Source: a virus
Reading direction: 5' to 3' (one strand)
Length of the DNA stretch: 64,000 nucleotides
Virus record (IMG/VR): IMGVR_UViG_3300029319_008466
Span: 18,991-82,990 of that record
Of this stretch, positions 14,879 through 23,967 are shown piece by piece. The notes beneath the pieces were generated by a model. The model was not told the origin of the DNA. It worked only from the letters and a program-made list of their open reading frames with translations, and did not search any database. The position numbers and the translations under genes are program-made. Each line of letters begins with the position of its first letter. Position 1 is the stretch's first letter.

Positions 14879-16212
14879 TGGCAACGTGGCCGACAAAAGC
14901 TTTAATTTTTGAAGATATTATTGATACAATACTTTCGGAACTTGAGCACAATTCCCCACGAACTACATCAAGACATTATGGTTTTCAAGCCAACGAAAGC
15001 ACAGCTTTGCGCGGCTTGGTTAATGAGGTTGAGAGAATAAAAATAAATTCCCGCGCGAGTACAGAATACACCGGAATTGTCTTAGAATATGTAAACAGAG
15101 GACCAGATGGACCAACTCCCTCACGAAGTGCAACAAATTCATCGAAAAACAATCTAAGACCCACTGCTATTCCTTATCGTGTTGCAGCAAGTAATGAAGG
15201 AGACGACAGTTTGGTAGCTAATGCACTATTAAATACTCGTCCGAAATATCCTGAATTTAGAGTATATGTACCCTATTTTGATTTGAAGGTTTCCGGGGCT
15301 CCACCTCAAATAAGAAACAATGTTCTTGTAAATTCTGCAAACTATCGAACATGTGTGATTTTAGATGAAAATTTAATTGGAAAAGCCCCGCCTGTTGGGT
15401 CTCTTGTTAAAGTAAAATATACAAATCCAACCGAACAACAAGGGTTATATCTTTCTTCAATAATTACATCAGACCAGCGTTTTGTGAAAGCAATAACAGC
15501 CCAAATGACAGTCGAAAACACTGCACAAGAAGCATTTGAATGTGAAGGCGCATGCGATGAAGTGCAGCATGCAACCGGTGATCCAATTGGCTCAGAAGCC
15601 GGGTATCCAGAAGAGTTTTATATTAATGGGCACCTTCTTTATCCATTTAGAGAAAACGAGCAAGTTAATTTAATAGTGTTTTATCATGGTATTGGCTATG
15701 GCAACCAAGCCTATGTTTTAAAAAAAATACAAGAAATTGAAGAAGCAAACCCCGACGTTTTTGCCAATAGTATGTTCTTGGTTCCAAATGGATATGCCAC
15801 AAGCCTCAAAGTTGTTAATGGGGTAATTGATACGTTGTCCGAAACTCATAACGTAACAATAAACAATAAAAGCTTAGGGGGCTGGAGCGCCGGTTCGATT
15901 GGCTTTATGACTGCGTATAGTGAAGATGGAAGCTTAGAGGGCACTTGGGATAGGACAATGTTAGCCGATCCATCTCCAGACATAGCTGCTTTTGGTGAAA
16001 ATCAAGAGATTATTCCAAAAAATGTATATATGCTCTATAATCCAGACAACTGGGGTGAGACTGAAAATATGCCCGATCTTTCAAATAGGCAAGAAAAACT
16101 AGCAGAAAACATTAAACAAGCCGGAGGTACAGCCGAGCTTTCGAATGACAGTCATGGCAAAATTTTAACAACTGTATTAAAACAAATTGGACCCACCACT
16201 TCATGGAATTAA
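14878..16212 (+). CDS. baseplate hub-like protein with C-terminal alpha/beta hydrolase domain
   Basis: 444 aa, probably two-part. Residues about 130-215 contain an OB-like segment (APPVGSLVKVKYTNPTEQQG) of the kind in gp5-type hub proteins. Residues about 240-444 look like an alpha/beta hydrolase: LIVFYHGIGYG strand, GGWSAGS nucleophile elbow (GxSxG, Ser337) and a C-terminal NDSHGKIL with the likely catalytic His426. T4 gp5 carries a lysozyme at this position. An esterase or deacetylase here would instead de-acylate a surface glycan during entry (inference). A separate peptidoglycan peptidase follows immediately. Confidence 0.68.
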   Translation: MATWPTKALIFEDIIDTILSELEHNSPRTTSRHYGFQANESTALRGLVNEVERIKINSRASTEYTGIVLEYVNRGPDGPTPSRSATNSSKNNLRPTAIPYRVAASNEGDDSLVANALLNTRPKYPEFRVYVPYFDLKVSGAPPQIRNNVLVNSANYRTCVILDENLIGKAPPVGSLVKVKYTNPTEQQGLYLSSIITSDQRFVKAITAQMTVENTAQEAFECEGACDEVQHATGDPIGSEAGYPEEFYINGHLLYPFRENEQVNLIVFYHGIGYGNQAYVLKKIQEIEEANPDVFANSMFLVPNGYATSLKVVNGVIDTLSETHNVTINNKSLGGWSAGSIGFMTAYSEDGSLEGTWDRTMLADPSPDIAAFGENQEIIPKNVYMLYNPDNWGETENMPDLSNRQEKLAENIKQAGGTAELSNDSHGKILTTVLKQIGPTTSWN

Positions 16213-16224
16213 AAGGAGAAAAAA

Positions 16225-17181
16225 ATGGGAAACGACCCTAGACCACTAAATCAGCAAGCAACTCCATTGGTGCAAAACTGTCAATCTGGCGAAACACCGG
16301 GACCACAAGCACTGGGCCCTCAAGACGAGATGGCGGCGATGTCTCTGTCACCGGCAGAACATGGGCGCTGGGAGTTGTGGTACAACAAAAGACTAATTGG
16401 GCACACCAATAGAATAATAACAGTCGATGAAAGCACCGGAGCGAAACTTCCTGAAGAAACAGCCGGATTTTTTGATGAAATGAGATTCGCCGCAGCGCAA
16501 GATGGTATCACACTCGGGCTTAAAGATGGCTGGAGAACGATTGGGGCACAAAAATATTATTACAAGGGCTGGACAGCCAAACAAGCTGCCAAAGCAGACG
16601 GTAGTTTTCAATCACGCCAAAACGAAATAATTTCGTATTTCGACCCAGAAGAAAATAGACACTATAGTGGCAAACTAAAGGGATTTAACCCCGCAGCATC
16701 TCCCGGCAGATCAAATCATCATTGGGGCGGCGCAGTCGATATTAAAGCAGGTACGTGGAGAGATACAGGGGGGCATGTATACCAGTGGTTGGTATATAAT
16801 GCTCATAAATATGGCTGGGTACGAACCGTGTGGAACGAAAGGTGGCACTGGGAATATTGGGGAAACTGGGCAGGAGAGCAGGCTAGACCTGAATGGGCAA
16901 AAGGATGGCACACACCCGCTACGATGTTCCAATACGTCCCAGCCGATCACACGTTATATGACGGCGGAGGTAGTACCAAATCACCAATTACCACTGGAAG
17001 ATGGGGTGATCACAGCGACAACCCTTTGGGAGCTAATCACCCAGATAACGCATCCAAGGGAAAAACAAATACTTGGATTGGATATGATGGGAGAAATTTA
17101 GCTGAAGATGTTTTATCTCACCGTTCCGACATGGCGATCTGGGAAGATGGCAGAGTCTATGTTCCCTCGCCTTTTCAATAG
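16225..17181 (+). CDS. VanY/M15-type peptidoglycan peptidase
   Basis: 318 aa. The Zn peptidase motifs of the LAS/M15B group are all visible: Ser163-x-His165-x-x-Gly168 followed by AVDI with Asp172, and the C-terminal RWHWEY with His208 and Glu210 near residues 206-211. DGWRT precedes them. Such domains cut D-Ala-containing peptidoglycan cross-links. The first 50 residues and the C-terminal 85 are low-complexity and structural-looking, suggesting a virion-bound enzyme rather than a free endolysin. The context is between a hub-like and a spike-like gene. GGAG lies 8 bases before the ATG. Confidence 0.83.
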   Translation: MGNDPRPLNQQATPLVQNCQSGETPGPQALGPQDEMAAMSLSPAEHGRWELWYNKRLIGHTNRIITVDESTGAKLPEETAGFFDEMRFAAAQDGITLGLKDGWRTIGAQKYYYKGWTAKQAAKADGSFQSRQNEIISYFDPEENRHYSGKLKGFNPAASPGRSNHHWGGAVDIKAGTWRDTGGHVYQWLVYNAHKYGWVRTVWNERWHWEYWGNWAGEQARPEWAKGWHTPATMFQYVPADHTLYDGGGSTKSPITTGRWGDHSDNPLGANHPDNASKGKTNTWIGYDGRNLAEDVLSHRSDMAIWEDGRVYVPSPFQ

Positions 17182-17197
17182 ATAATCACATTAGCAA

Positions 17198-17204
17198 CTA
17201 TTTA
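17198..17204 (+). promoter_or_regulatory. CTAWTTA motif immediately before an ATG without Shine-Dalgarno
   Basis: CTATTTA ends five bases before the ATG at 17210. No purine-rich ribosome-binding site is visible, so a transcript started ~6 bases downstream would be leaderless. Confidence 0.5.
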
Positions 17205-17209
17205 AAGAT

Positions 17210-18169
17210 ATGGCAAATACTACAAAAAGTGTGTGTTTAGATGGCTTAGATGAAAGCACTATAAAGGCAGCGGAGCAAAACGAAGAATATCAAAGTGGCA
17301 ACAGGGGAAGAGGTGTCAACGGCGACACTATACTTGAAGCAATTCCCGAACATGATCAAACACCTTGTGAAAAAGTATATAACCACCATAATTCATGGAT
17401 TGTTCTTGGAAGAGATCGCAATGGTGGCAAAAGTAGTGGATATGGTGGAAAAGGGCATACACAAGCACACTCAATCGACATAGTAGTGGGCAAAGGTGGT
17501 CATTGCGGAGATTTTGACGATGGTCAGTTACTTCCTCCAAATTTTGTTGCTGATACTGCTAGAATTTATATAAGCCAAAAGACAGATATTGATGAATACT
17601 TTGGAATCAATGCTGGTCAAATGGGACAGTCTGTTGCCAAGTCCGGCATAGGAATTAAAGCAGATGCTGTTCGAATTGTCGGCACCGAGGGTATAAAACT
17701 TGTTACAAGAACTGAATCTCAAAATTCAAAAAATGGATTTGCTCCATATAATGGAATAGAAATTATTGCGGGCAACGATGACTCTTCGTTACAGTCCATG
17801 GTTAAGGGCGATGACTTGCTCGAATGTCTAAAGGAACTAGAACAAAGAATAAATGATATATCCGATTATCTTACGCAATTCGCAGATGCACAAATAGAAT
17901 TTAATGCTAAAGTAAAAGATCACACTCATCCCTTAAACGGATCCGCAATAGACCCCCTTTCTGGGCTAATTCCTATCGATCCAACATCTACTGCAAAATC
18001 TTCTTTAAATCTTAGAACGCCTGCCGCAATTGCGAACTCAAAAATAAACAATATGTCACTCGATCTATATAATGCTCATCGACCAAATTTAAACGTGTTT
18101 TGGCGCAACAAATATTTAAGCTCTGCCGGAGATAATTATATACTAAGCCGATACAATAAGGTGAATTAA
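17210..18169 (+). CDS. spike/hub-associated structural protein
   Basis: 319 aa. Contains SWIVLGRDR followed by a Gly-rich SGYGGKGHTQ region and a beta-rich stretch (IGIKADAVRIVGTEGIKLVTR) that looks like repeating strands of a small beta-helix or gp5/gpV C-terminal-type spike. Residues about 205-245 are a helical segment. I associate this arrangement with phage baseplate spike proteins near M15 peptidases, without a precise family name. No enzymatic motif seen. Two bases separate it from the next gene. Confidence 0.6.
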   Translation: MANTTKSVCLDGLDESTIKAAEQNEEYQSGNRGRGVNGDTILEAIPEHDQTPCEKVYNHHNSWIVLGRDRNGGKSSGYGGKGHTQAHSIDIVVGKGGHCGDFDDGQLLPPNFVADTARIYISQKTDIDEYFGINAGQMGQSVAKSGIGIKADAVRIVGTEGIKLVTRTESQNSKNGFAPYNGIEIIAGNDDSSLQSMVKGDDLLECLKELEQRINDISDYLTQFADAQIEFNAKVKDHTHPLNGSAIDPLSGLIPIDPTSTAKSSLNLRTPAAIANSKINNMSLDLYNAHRPNLNVFWRNKYLSSAGDNYILSRYNKVN

Positions 18170-18170
18170 G

Positions 18171-21100
18171 ATGTCAATTTGGGGTAACAAACCATCGTCT
18201 GAATCTTTTCCATTTATAGAGATTGATGATTGGCAATATAAAGATGAGTGTCATCCATACACCGATGGAGAAGGTTTTTTATATATTGTTGTGGAAAGTG
18301 AGTATTTGTCACCCGGAAACGATAAAGAAAACCGATTAGCTGAAGCAAGAAGATATGGCGTAGAAAAATTACTTCAATTTTATGGAAAAATGCAAGACGA
18401 GGCGACAGTTGACCAACTTGATTCTGTTGCAGAAACTCCCGATTATCTTGTAAATTATAGACCATGCGGCAACATGATAGTTCTCGTAAGGGTACCAGTT
18501 GAAACTTTTGAAGCTATAGCTGATGATGACACTGAATGTGATGTAGCACAAAGACTGCCAAACCAAGTATCTGCTTTTTTATCCGTTGAAAATTATAGGC
18601 AACAAATTGAATATGTTGTCAACGTAGTTGAATCTTTTATTCCTTTTATTGCGGCATCGGACCAATTTATTACAAATATTAATATAATCAAGGAAATGCG
18701 AAGACTGAGAAGAACCGCTGATGTTATAGAAAGATACTTTAATTTAAACAATATTTCTGCTTCAAACACAACAGAGTGCCCTCCGAACCTTGAAGATGTT
18801 TTAGAAATTGTTTATTCAGTGGAATACGACGTAATGTTTGCACTAATTGAAGGCAAGCAATACACAATTGGATATAACTGTTTTGTTGAAAACCCTTTAT
18901 TAAATCACCTAACAACGGCTCATCTTTTGGCCAACTTAGGAGCAATGGAGGGTGAGCTTATATATGCATATAATGACTCTTTTAACATATTTGATTTTTT
19001 AGAAAAATATCTTTTGCCAACTCCTATAATAATGCCAAAAGAAAAAGCAACAGATGGTCTTGCAAAATATGATGAAAACGGATTACCGCTTTCTCTGGCA
19101 GATATTGCAAAAATAATTACTTTAGATTTAGATGTTAACCTGTGCCCTACTGAAGAAGAGCGACTACAGCGTGAAAGAGTAATCTTGAGTCCCGTAACAA
19201 GAGCAAGCATCGCTCGCGCAGCAACTCAAGCAGAAGAATTTGTTGGAGACAATAAGCTTTCCTCAAAAGGAGTGCAGGATCTTGTCGAACAAATGAGCGC
19301 CATAAAAGGTTCTTTTACTTCAAAACAGGGTGCCGAGGAAGCGCTTGATCAACTTTATAACAACACAATGGCAAAAATAAACATTGGTTGTGTGCTGAAT
19401 GAAACACTTCAGTGTCTTTTGGAAAAATCTATAACGCTCTTGGGTGAAGAACTTTTTGATGACCCGGATCTAGAAAAAATTATTAATATCAGAAAAGGCA
19501 CTTTGGGACAGTTTGTGGATGGTGAGTGCAATCTTAAAAAATGTGATGGAACTCCAATGATAAATGCAGATATTGGGTTTCCTGTATTCCAGGGAATCAC
19601 AATACCTGATAATTTTCCAACGCTTAATTTCCTTGGCTCAACTTTTGAGAATGCTTTAGAGCAGTTGTATCTTGAACTTATCAATGCTTTGTCATCGTTA
19701 GTTTTGGGCGTGTTACAAAATTCTTGCGAATTGTTGTACAAAACTGCAACAGAAGGGATTGATGTTTCCTATGGAATGTTGGAAGATAATCTTCAAGATT
19801 GGATATCTAAATCAATAGGTGTAAACTATGAAGACTTAAACGATCCAGAAGCTTGGAGTGATGCTCTTCAAAAATCAGGCGGTACTGGTTTTTTGGGAAC
19901 TGTGGGAAATTACGTTTCCAGAATGGAGGACTCTTTTGAATCGGTAATTTCAGGTACCGGAATTAGTATGAATTTGCCAATACCCGATCCAAACAATGCA
20001 TGGAATTTTAATACTGAAGAAGTGTTTATTTCTCCGCAAGTGCTATCTCAATTTTTCTCTGATACAAAAGATGCCGCAGAAAATGTTCAATCAATATTAT
20101 CTCCAGCGGAGTCGAGAGATGTATATAAGGGTATTGCGAATGATGAAACTCTCACATTGATGTACAAGTGTGTGAACAAAGCTAATCCTAGTTTTGGTGC
20201 CCTTTTTAAAAACAAACATGAAATGGGTGATTTGTTTTCTGGATTGGGAAAGCTTGTTGATAATGAATTTCTTGATAGCCCGCTTCCCCTTGCCACAACG
20301 GTACCCACGGATCTTTGCAATATTACCAACTCTGATAGTGCCGCCACAATAAGAGAGATACTGCTTAGTGAAAAAGATGATGAATTAACGACAGAAGAGA
20401 TTAATGAAATATTAGATAAAGAAAAAAAACGCACTAAACAGAAATTAATACAAACATTTGAAATTTTGGAATTATATCAAAACGGAAATATTATATCAGG
20501 TTTCCCAAAACTTTACGGCGGAGAAGGCGCTTTAATACCCGAAGCCCCTCCAATTATTAGTAATATAATAAAAAATTCAGTAGATGGGCTATTTGGCAGC
20601 GCAATATCTGATTTTTCAACAAATATTGCCAACTATCAAGATTATTGGTTTGAAGACCCCGAGTTGGGACTTCCAAAAATAAAATTTGTATCAGTCCAAA
20701 CAACCCCCACGACAGTGTATTACAATGAAGATGGAAAGTTATTGGGGTATGATTTCGCGGATGCGTATTTATCTAAAGATGGACCCATATACGAGATCAT
20801 AAAATATGTAAAAGATACTCCGACACAAGAAGGCACCACCGCCTATGTTTATAGCTACCCTGCAAAGTTCAGAGTGAGTCCATTTAGAGCGCTTTATAAA
20901 AACACAATTAATCCATTAACATCTGGGCAAAACTCAGAGCGAATATTGTTAGATGATCAATTGAAAAATATATCATTTTTTAGCAAAGCAGAATTGAATA
21001 AGCGCCCAACGCAAACCAGTGAGTATGAGGAAAACGCAGTTAAATACGATACTACTGATTATGATATTGGAAACAAAACCAATACCTTGGGTCAGACTAG

Positions 21101-23501
21101 TTTCAGAAACCAATATGAGTATAAAAAAGAGTATAATTTTGAAATTAACTATCCTTTTCGTTGGTTGTCGGAATACGGTCTTAATAGAGAGGAAATAGGA
21201 AATGCGGATATTTTCAAACAAATAATAAGGAACTCTTTAAACAAATATTTCACCTACTCACAAGATGCTACGCACATTGATGCAATTGTAGATGCACTTG
21301 GTGTGTCCACTATTAATGAAAACATGTGGCTTGGATCCTCTAATTATGCCAACTTATTACAAAATATATTAAAAAGGTCAATAGAGCACGTCGCGCCTCT
21401 TGGTGAATATCGGGCCCCGTCCTCAAGAGGTACGCCAGAATGGTCCATCCAAAGAGATAATGCGACGGCATGGAATACAAAGCTTGGTGAAATAGACTTA
21501 ACATACAACAGTTCAGATATTTTTGGCTATAATACTCTCAAACAACAATCTGCCGATTTTTTAAACAACATCCTTAATATTGATAAAGCTGTTTTTTGTG
21601 ACCCCCTTACACCTTTGAATAGAACAGGTGTAACATATGCAATAAAGATGCTAATAAGATCTTTTTTCGTTGAGCAGTCATATACAACAGTCCAAGTTTT
21701 TAATGCATTCGATGTATCATCTTATGGCGAATCACAATTATTTATTGACTATTTGTATAGCAAAATGGAAATTTATTTAGACAAAGTTTACGCTAATTTT
21801 GAAACCCTTGATGGTCGGTTGTGGCAAGCTTTATTAGACGAGTGTCAAAATATATATGATATTCGAATAGCACTCGGAGAAGAGTTGCCGACAGTTAACA
21901 GTTCCGAGGGCATTTTTAAATACTTTATTCAAGAAGAACTAATAGAGATTCATGCAAATATAGAAAATGCCATAGATACACTGTATCCAGATTATGAGAC
22001 ATTTAACCATTTTATAATTGATAAATTGTTTCCAAGTTTGGCTGCCAGCACCAACGCTGTTGAACAAAAATACGAGGCTTCGATTCCATCGAAACAGTCA
22101 GGAACTTTTACACAAAATGTAGTGGTAGGAACTCCTGATTTCCGCTCTGGAAAGATGCTTCCACCTGACGCTTCAGATGCTTGGTTTGAGGCATTGGCAA
22201 ATACATCAGATATAATAGAAAAACCAAAGTGGGAGGATGTGAACTTTAGTTTTCCAGCATATTTTGATGAATCTCACAAAGAACAGATGAAGCAAGATTT
22301 TGAAGAAATTATAAATACATATTGGGATGCACTTCGCGAAGCCCGAGAAAGCGCCTCCAATAATACTGCCGACGACATCTACCCTGAAATACCTCAAGAT
22401 TTAAGAGATCTCAACAGGAAAACCTTTGATAAAAACACATTAGAACAGGTCGTTATTGATGATTCCAAAGATATACAAGAAACAAAAATTTCTTCTTATC
22501 AGTTTGAAAACGTAGGCTTTGGCGAGGAATCATACCAATACCCAAACGTTGCCACAGTAACTATTGGAATTAACTTTAATATAGACATTACTGCTGATGT
22601 ACAAGTAGAATATGACGCAACAAGTGAGTATTTAGCAGGACAAGAAGACTCTCCAATCTACAATTCATTCGAGATTTATAATCGAGTCAGCGATGATCCA
22701 GATTCTGTGGAGAAAGAAGGGACAATCGACATTCAAGACAGTGAAGTAGAAATAAACGTTGGCGGGCCTCTTATTGAATCTTATGTAGAGTACAAAAAGA
22801 AGGGTGGAGACACCAACGTGATGGGAGTTAACGCTTTTGTAAGGGAGCAATTATCAAATGAAAAATTAGATGCAAAGTTTAAAGATGTGTATGAATATAT
22901 AATATTTGGTAGAAGAGTGTGTCTTATCTCTGAGCCTTCTTTCTCAGACACAACCGCCAACTCAACCCCATCGCAACGGAAGACTGGAACAGTTAAAGAC
23001 GAAGTTGGCAAATTAACAAACGTTACCTCGGTATCAGAAAAATATAAAGTGTTTGAAATGAAAAAACAAGAAAGAAGAATTAATGGACGACAAACAGCAT
23101 ATGATTATATTTCAATACCCCTTGTCTCTGTTGAGTGCGAATACAGCCCATCTGATCTAACTTCAGATACGACGATTGAACAGGTGTTAAAAACATTCGA
23201 AGACGAATATCACCAAAAAGTAAAAAATGATCTTAAAGCGCGATTGTTCGAAACAGATGAATTTAAGCTCTTGTTCGAACACTTGTTTCCTATGCGAGAT
23301 ATAGTGTCTTTGTTGTCCATATTCGAAGACGCTTATTTATCTGATTCTGATTTAAGACCAAAAACTGCGGCATCGCCGATTCAACAGATTATGGATGATA
23401 CAAAATTATCAATATTACAAGTATTTGTAGCATCTTTATATGGAAATGGGAAAATATCTTACCCTGATCCATTTATTGAAAAAGCCGGTGGCTTCTTATA
23501 A
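18171..23501 (+). CDS. very large (1776 aa) baseplate/tail structural protein
   Basis: I do not recognise a family. It lies between a spike-like gene and the gp25 homolog, so it is most likely a baseplate or tail component. N-terminal ~150 aa are alpha/beta (WQYKDECHPYTDGEGFLYIV); the middle is rich in acidic and asparagine residues with many short helices; residues about 1425-1475 are predicted beta with a VATVTIGINFNIDITADVQV strand. No signal peptide, transmembrane span or catalytic motif was noted. It is not a coiled-coil tape measure by eye. Confidence 0.65.
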   Translation: MSIWGNKPSSESFPFIEIDDWQYKDECHPYTDGEGFLYIVVESEYLSPGNDKENRLAEARRYGVEKLLQFYGKMQDEATVDQLDSVAETPDYLVNYRPCGNMIVLVRVPVETFEAIADDDTECDVAQRLPNQVSAFLSVENYRQQIEYVVNVVESFIPFIAASDQFITNINIIKEMRRLRRTADVIERYFNLNNISASNTTECPPNLEDVLEIVYSVEYDVMFALIEGKQYTIGYNCFVENPLLNHLTTAHLLANLGAMEGELIYAYNDSFNIFDFLEKYLLPTPIIMPKEKATDGLAKYDENGLPLSLADIAKIITLDLDVNLCPTEEERLQRERVILSPVTRASIARAATQAEEFVGDNKLSSKGVQDLVEQMSAIKGSFTSKQGAEEALDQLYNNTMAKINIGCVLNETLQCLLEKSITLLGEELFDDPDLEKIINIRKGTLGQFVDGECNLKKCDGTPMINADIGFPVFQGITIPDNFPTLNFLGSTFENALEQLYLELINALSSLVLGVLQNSCELLYKTATEGIDVSYGMLEDNLQDWISKSIGVNYEDLNDPEAWSDALQKSGGTGFLGTVGNYVSRMEDSFESVISGTGISMNLPIPDPNNAWNFNTEEVFISPQVLSQFFSDTKDAAENVQSILSPAESRDVYKGIANDETLTLMYKCVNKANPSFGALFKNKHEMGDLFSGLGKLVDNEFLDSPLPLATTVPTDLCNITNSDSAATIREILLSEKDDELTTEEINEILDKEKKRTKQKLIQTFEILELYQNGNIISGFPKLYGGEGALIPEAPPIISNIIKNSVDGLFGSAISDFSTNIANYQDYWFEDPELGLPKIKFVSVQTTPTTVYYNEDGKLLGYDFADAYLSKDGPIYEIIKYVKDTPTQEGTTAYVYSYPAKFRVSPFRALYKNTINPLTSGQNSERILLDDQLKNISFFSKAELNKRPTQTSEYEENAVKYDTTDYDIGNKTNTLGQTSFRNQYEYKKEYNFEINYPFRWLSEYGLNREEIGNADIFKQIIRNSLNKYFTYSQDATHIDAIVDALGVSTINENMWLGSSNYANLLQNILKRSIEHVAPLGEYRAPSSRGTPEWSIQRDNATAWNTKLGEIDLTYNSSDIFGYNTLKQQSADFLNNILNIDKAVFCDPLTPLNRTGVTYAIKMLIRSFFVEQSYTTVQVFNAFDVSSYGESQLFIDYLYSKMEIYLDKVYANFETLDGRLWQALLDECQNIYDIRIALGEELPTVNSSEGIFKYFIQEELIEIHANIENAIDTLYPDYETFNHFIIDKLFPSLAASTNAVEQKYEASIPSKQSGTFTQNVVVGTPDFRSGKMLPPDASDAWFEALANTSDIIEKPKWEDVNFSFPAYFDESHKEQMKQDFEEIINTYWDALREARESASNNTADDIYPEIPQDLRDLNRKTFDKNTLEQVVIDDSKDIQETKISSYQFENVGFGEESYQYPNVATVTIGINFNIDITADVQVEYDATSEYLAGQEDSPIYNSFEIYNRVSDDPDSVEKEGTIDIQDSEVEINVGGPLIESYVEYKKKGGDTNVMGVNAFVREQLSNEKLDAKFKDVYEYIIFGRRVCLISEPSFSDTTANSTPSQRKTGTVKDEVGKLTNVTSVSEKYKVFEMKKQERRINGRQTAYDYISIPLVSVECEYSPSDLTSDTTIEQVLKTFEDEYHQKVKNDLKARLFETDEFKLLFEHLFPMRDIVSLLSIFEDAYLSDSDLRPKTAASPIQQIMDDTKLSILQVFVASLYGNGKISYPDPFIEKAGGFL

Positions 23502-23508
23502 GATAAAA

Positions 23509-23515
23509 CTATTTA
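23509..23515 (+). promoter_or_regulatory. CTAWTTA motif, putative late promoter element
   Basis: CTATTTA 18 bases before the gp25 start, which has an AGAGGTG Shine-Dalgarno. Upstream AAGATAAAA is shared with the site at 45632. Confidence 0.5.
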
Positions 23516-23533
23516 CATAACAGAGGTGCGCTT

Positions 23534-23935
23534 ATGCCTGGAATATCTCCAAAATTACCATTATCTTTAGATCCGGTTGACGGCTATAGATTAAACAAAA
23601 ATCTTAAACAAGTAATACAGCAAAATTTAAAAATGTTAGTTTTAACTGCACCAGGAGAAAGAATTATGATTCCTGAATTTGGTGTCGGGTTAAGAAATTA
23701 TTTATTTAGAAACGCAACCAATCACACATTCATGGAAATCGAAAATCGGATAATGCAACAAGCCAGTTACTATATGCCAGGAATCAATATTAACAAAGTT
23801 GAGTTTCGCACGGAACGTCGCGACGAAGCATCAATGGTGATTGAAGGCACATCCCCCACAAACTACCTACAGATTAGAATAATATATGATGTGCCATCGC
23901 TGTTTATTTCTAATGCTTTGACAATTAATTTATGA
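23534..23935 (+). CDS. baseplate wedge protein, T4 gp25-like
   Basis: 133 aa, the usual length. The gp25/GPW signature LTAPGERIMIPEFGVGLRNYLF is present (residues about 36-57), preceded by a helix QVIQQNLKMLVL and followed by beta strands ending in NYLQIRIIYDV. gp25 is a conserved wedge protein also seen in type VI secretion (TssE). Its SD is AGAGGTG. It defines the start of a wedge block with the gp6 homolog next. Confidence 0.9.
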   Translation: MPGISPKLPLSLDPVDGYRLNKNLKQVIQQNLKMLVLTAPGERIMIPEFGVGLRNYLFRNATNHTFMEIENRIMQQASYYMPGININKVEFRTERRDEASMVIEGTSPTNYLQIRIIYDVPSLFISNALTINL

Positions 23936-23942
23936 GTTGTTG

Positions 23943-23949
23943 ATATTTA
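23943..23949 (+). promoter_or_regulatory. near-match to the CTAWTTA motif
   Basis: ATATTTA differs only at the first base. It lies 18 bases before the GTG at 23968, with AGAGGA between. Confidence 0.4.
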
Positions 23950-23967
23950 CTATAAGAGGAATTTTTT

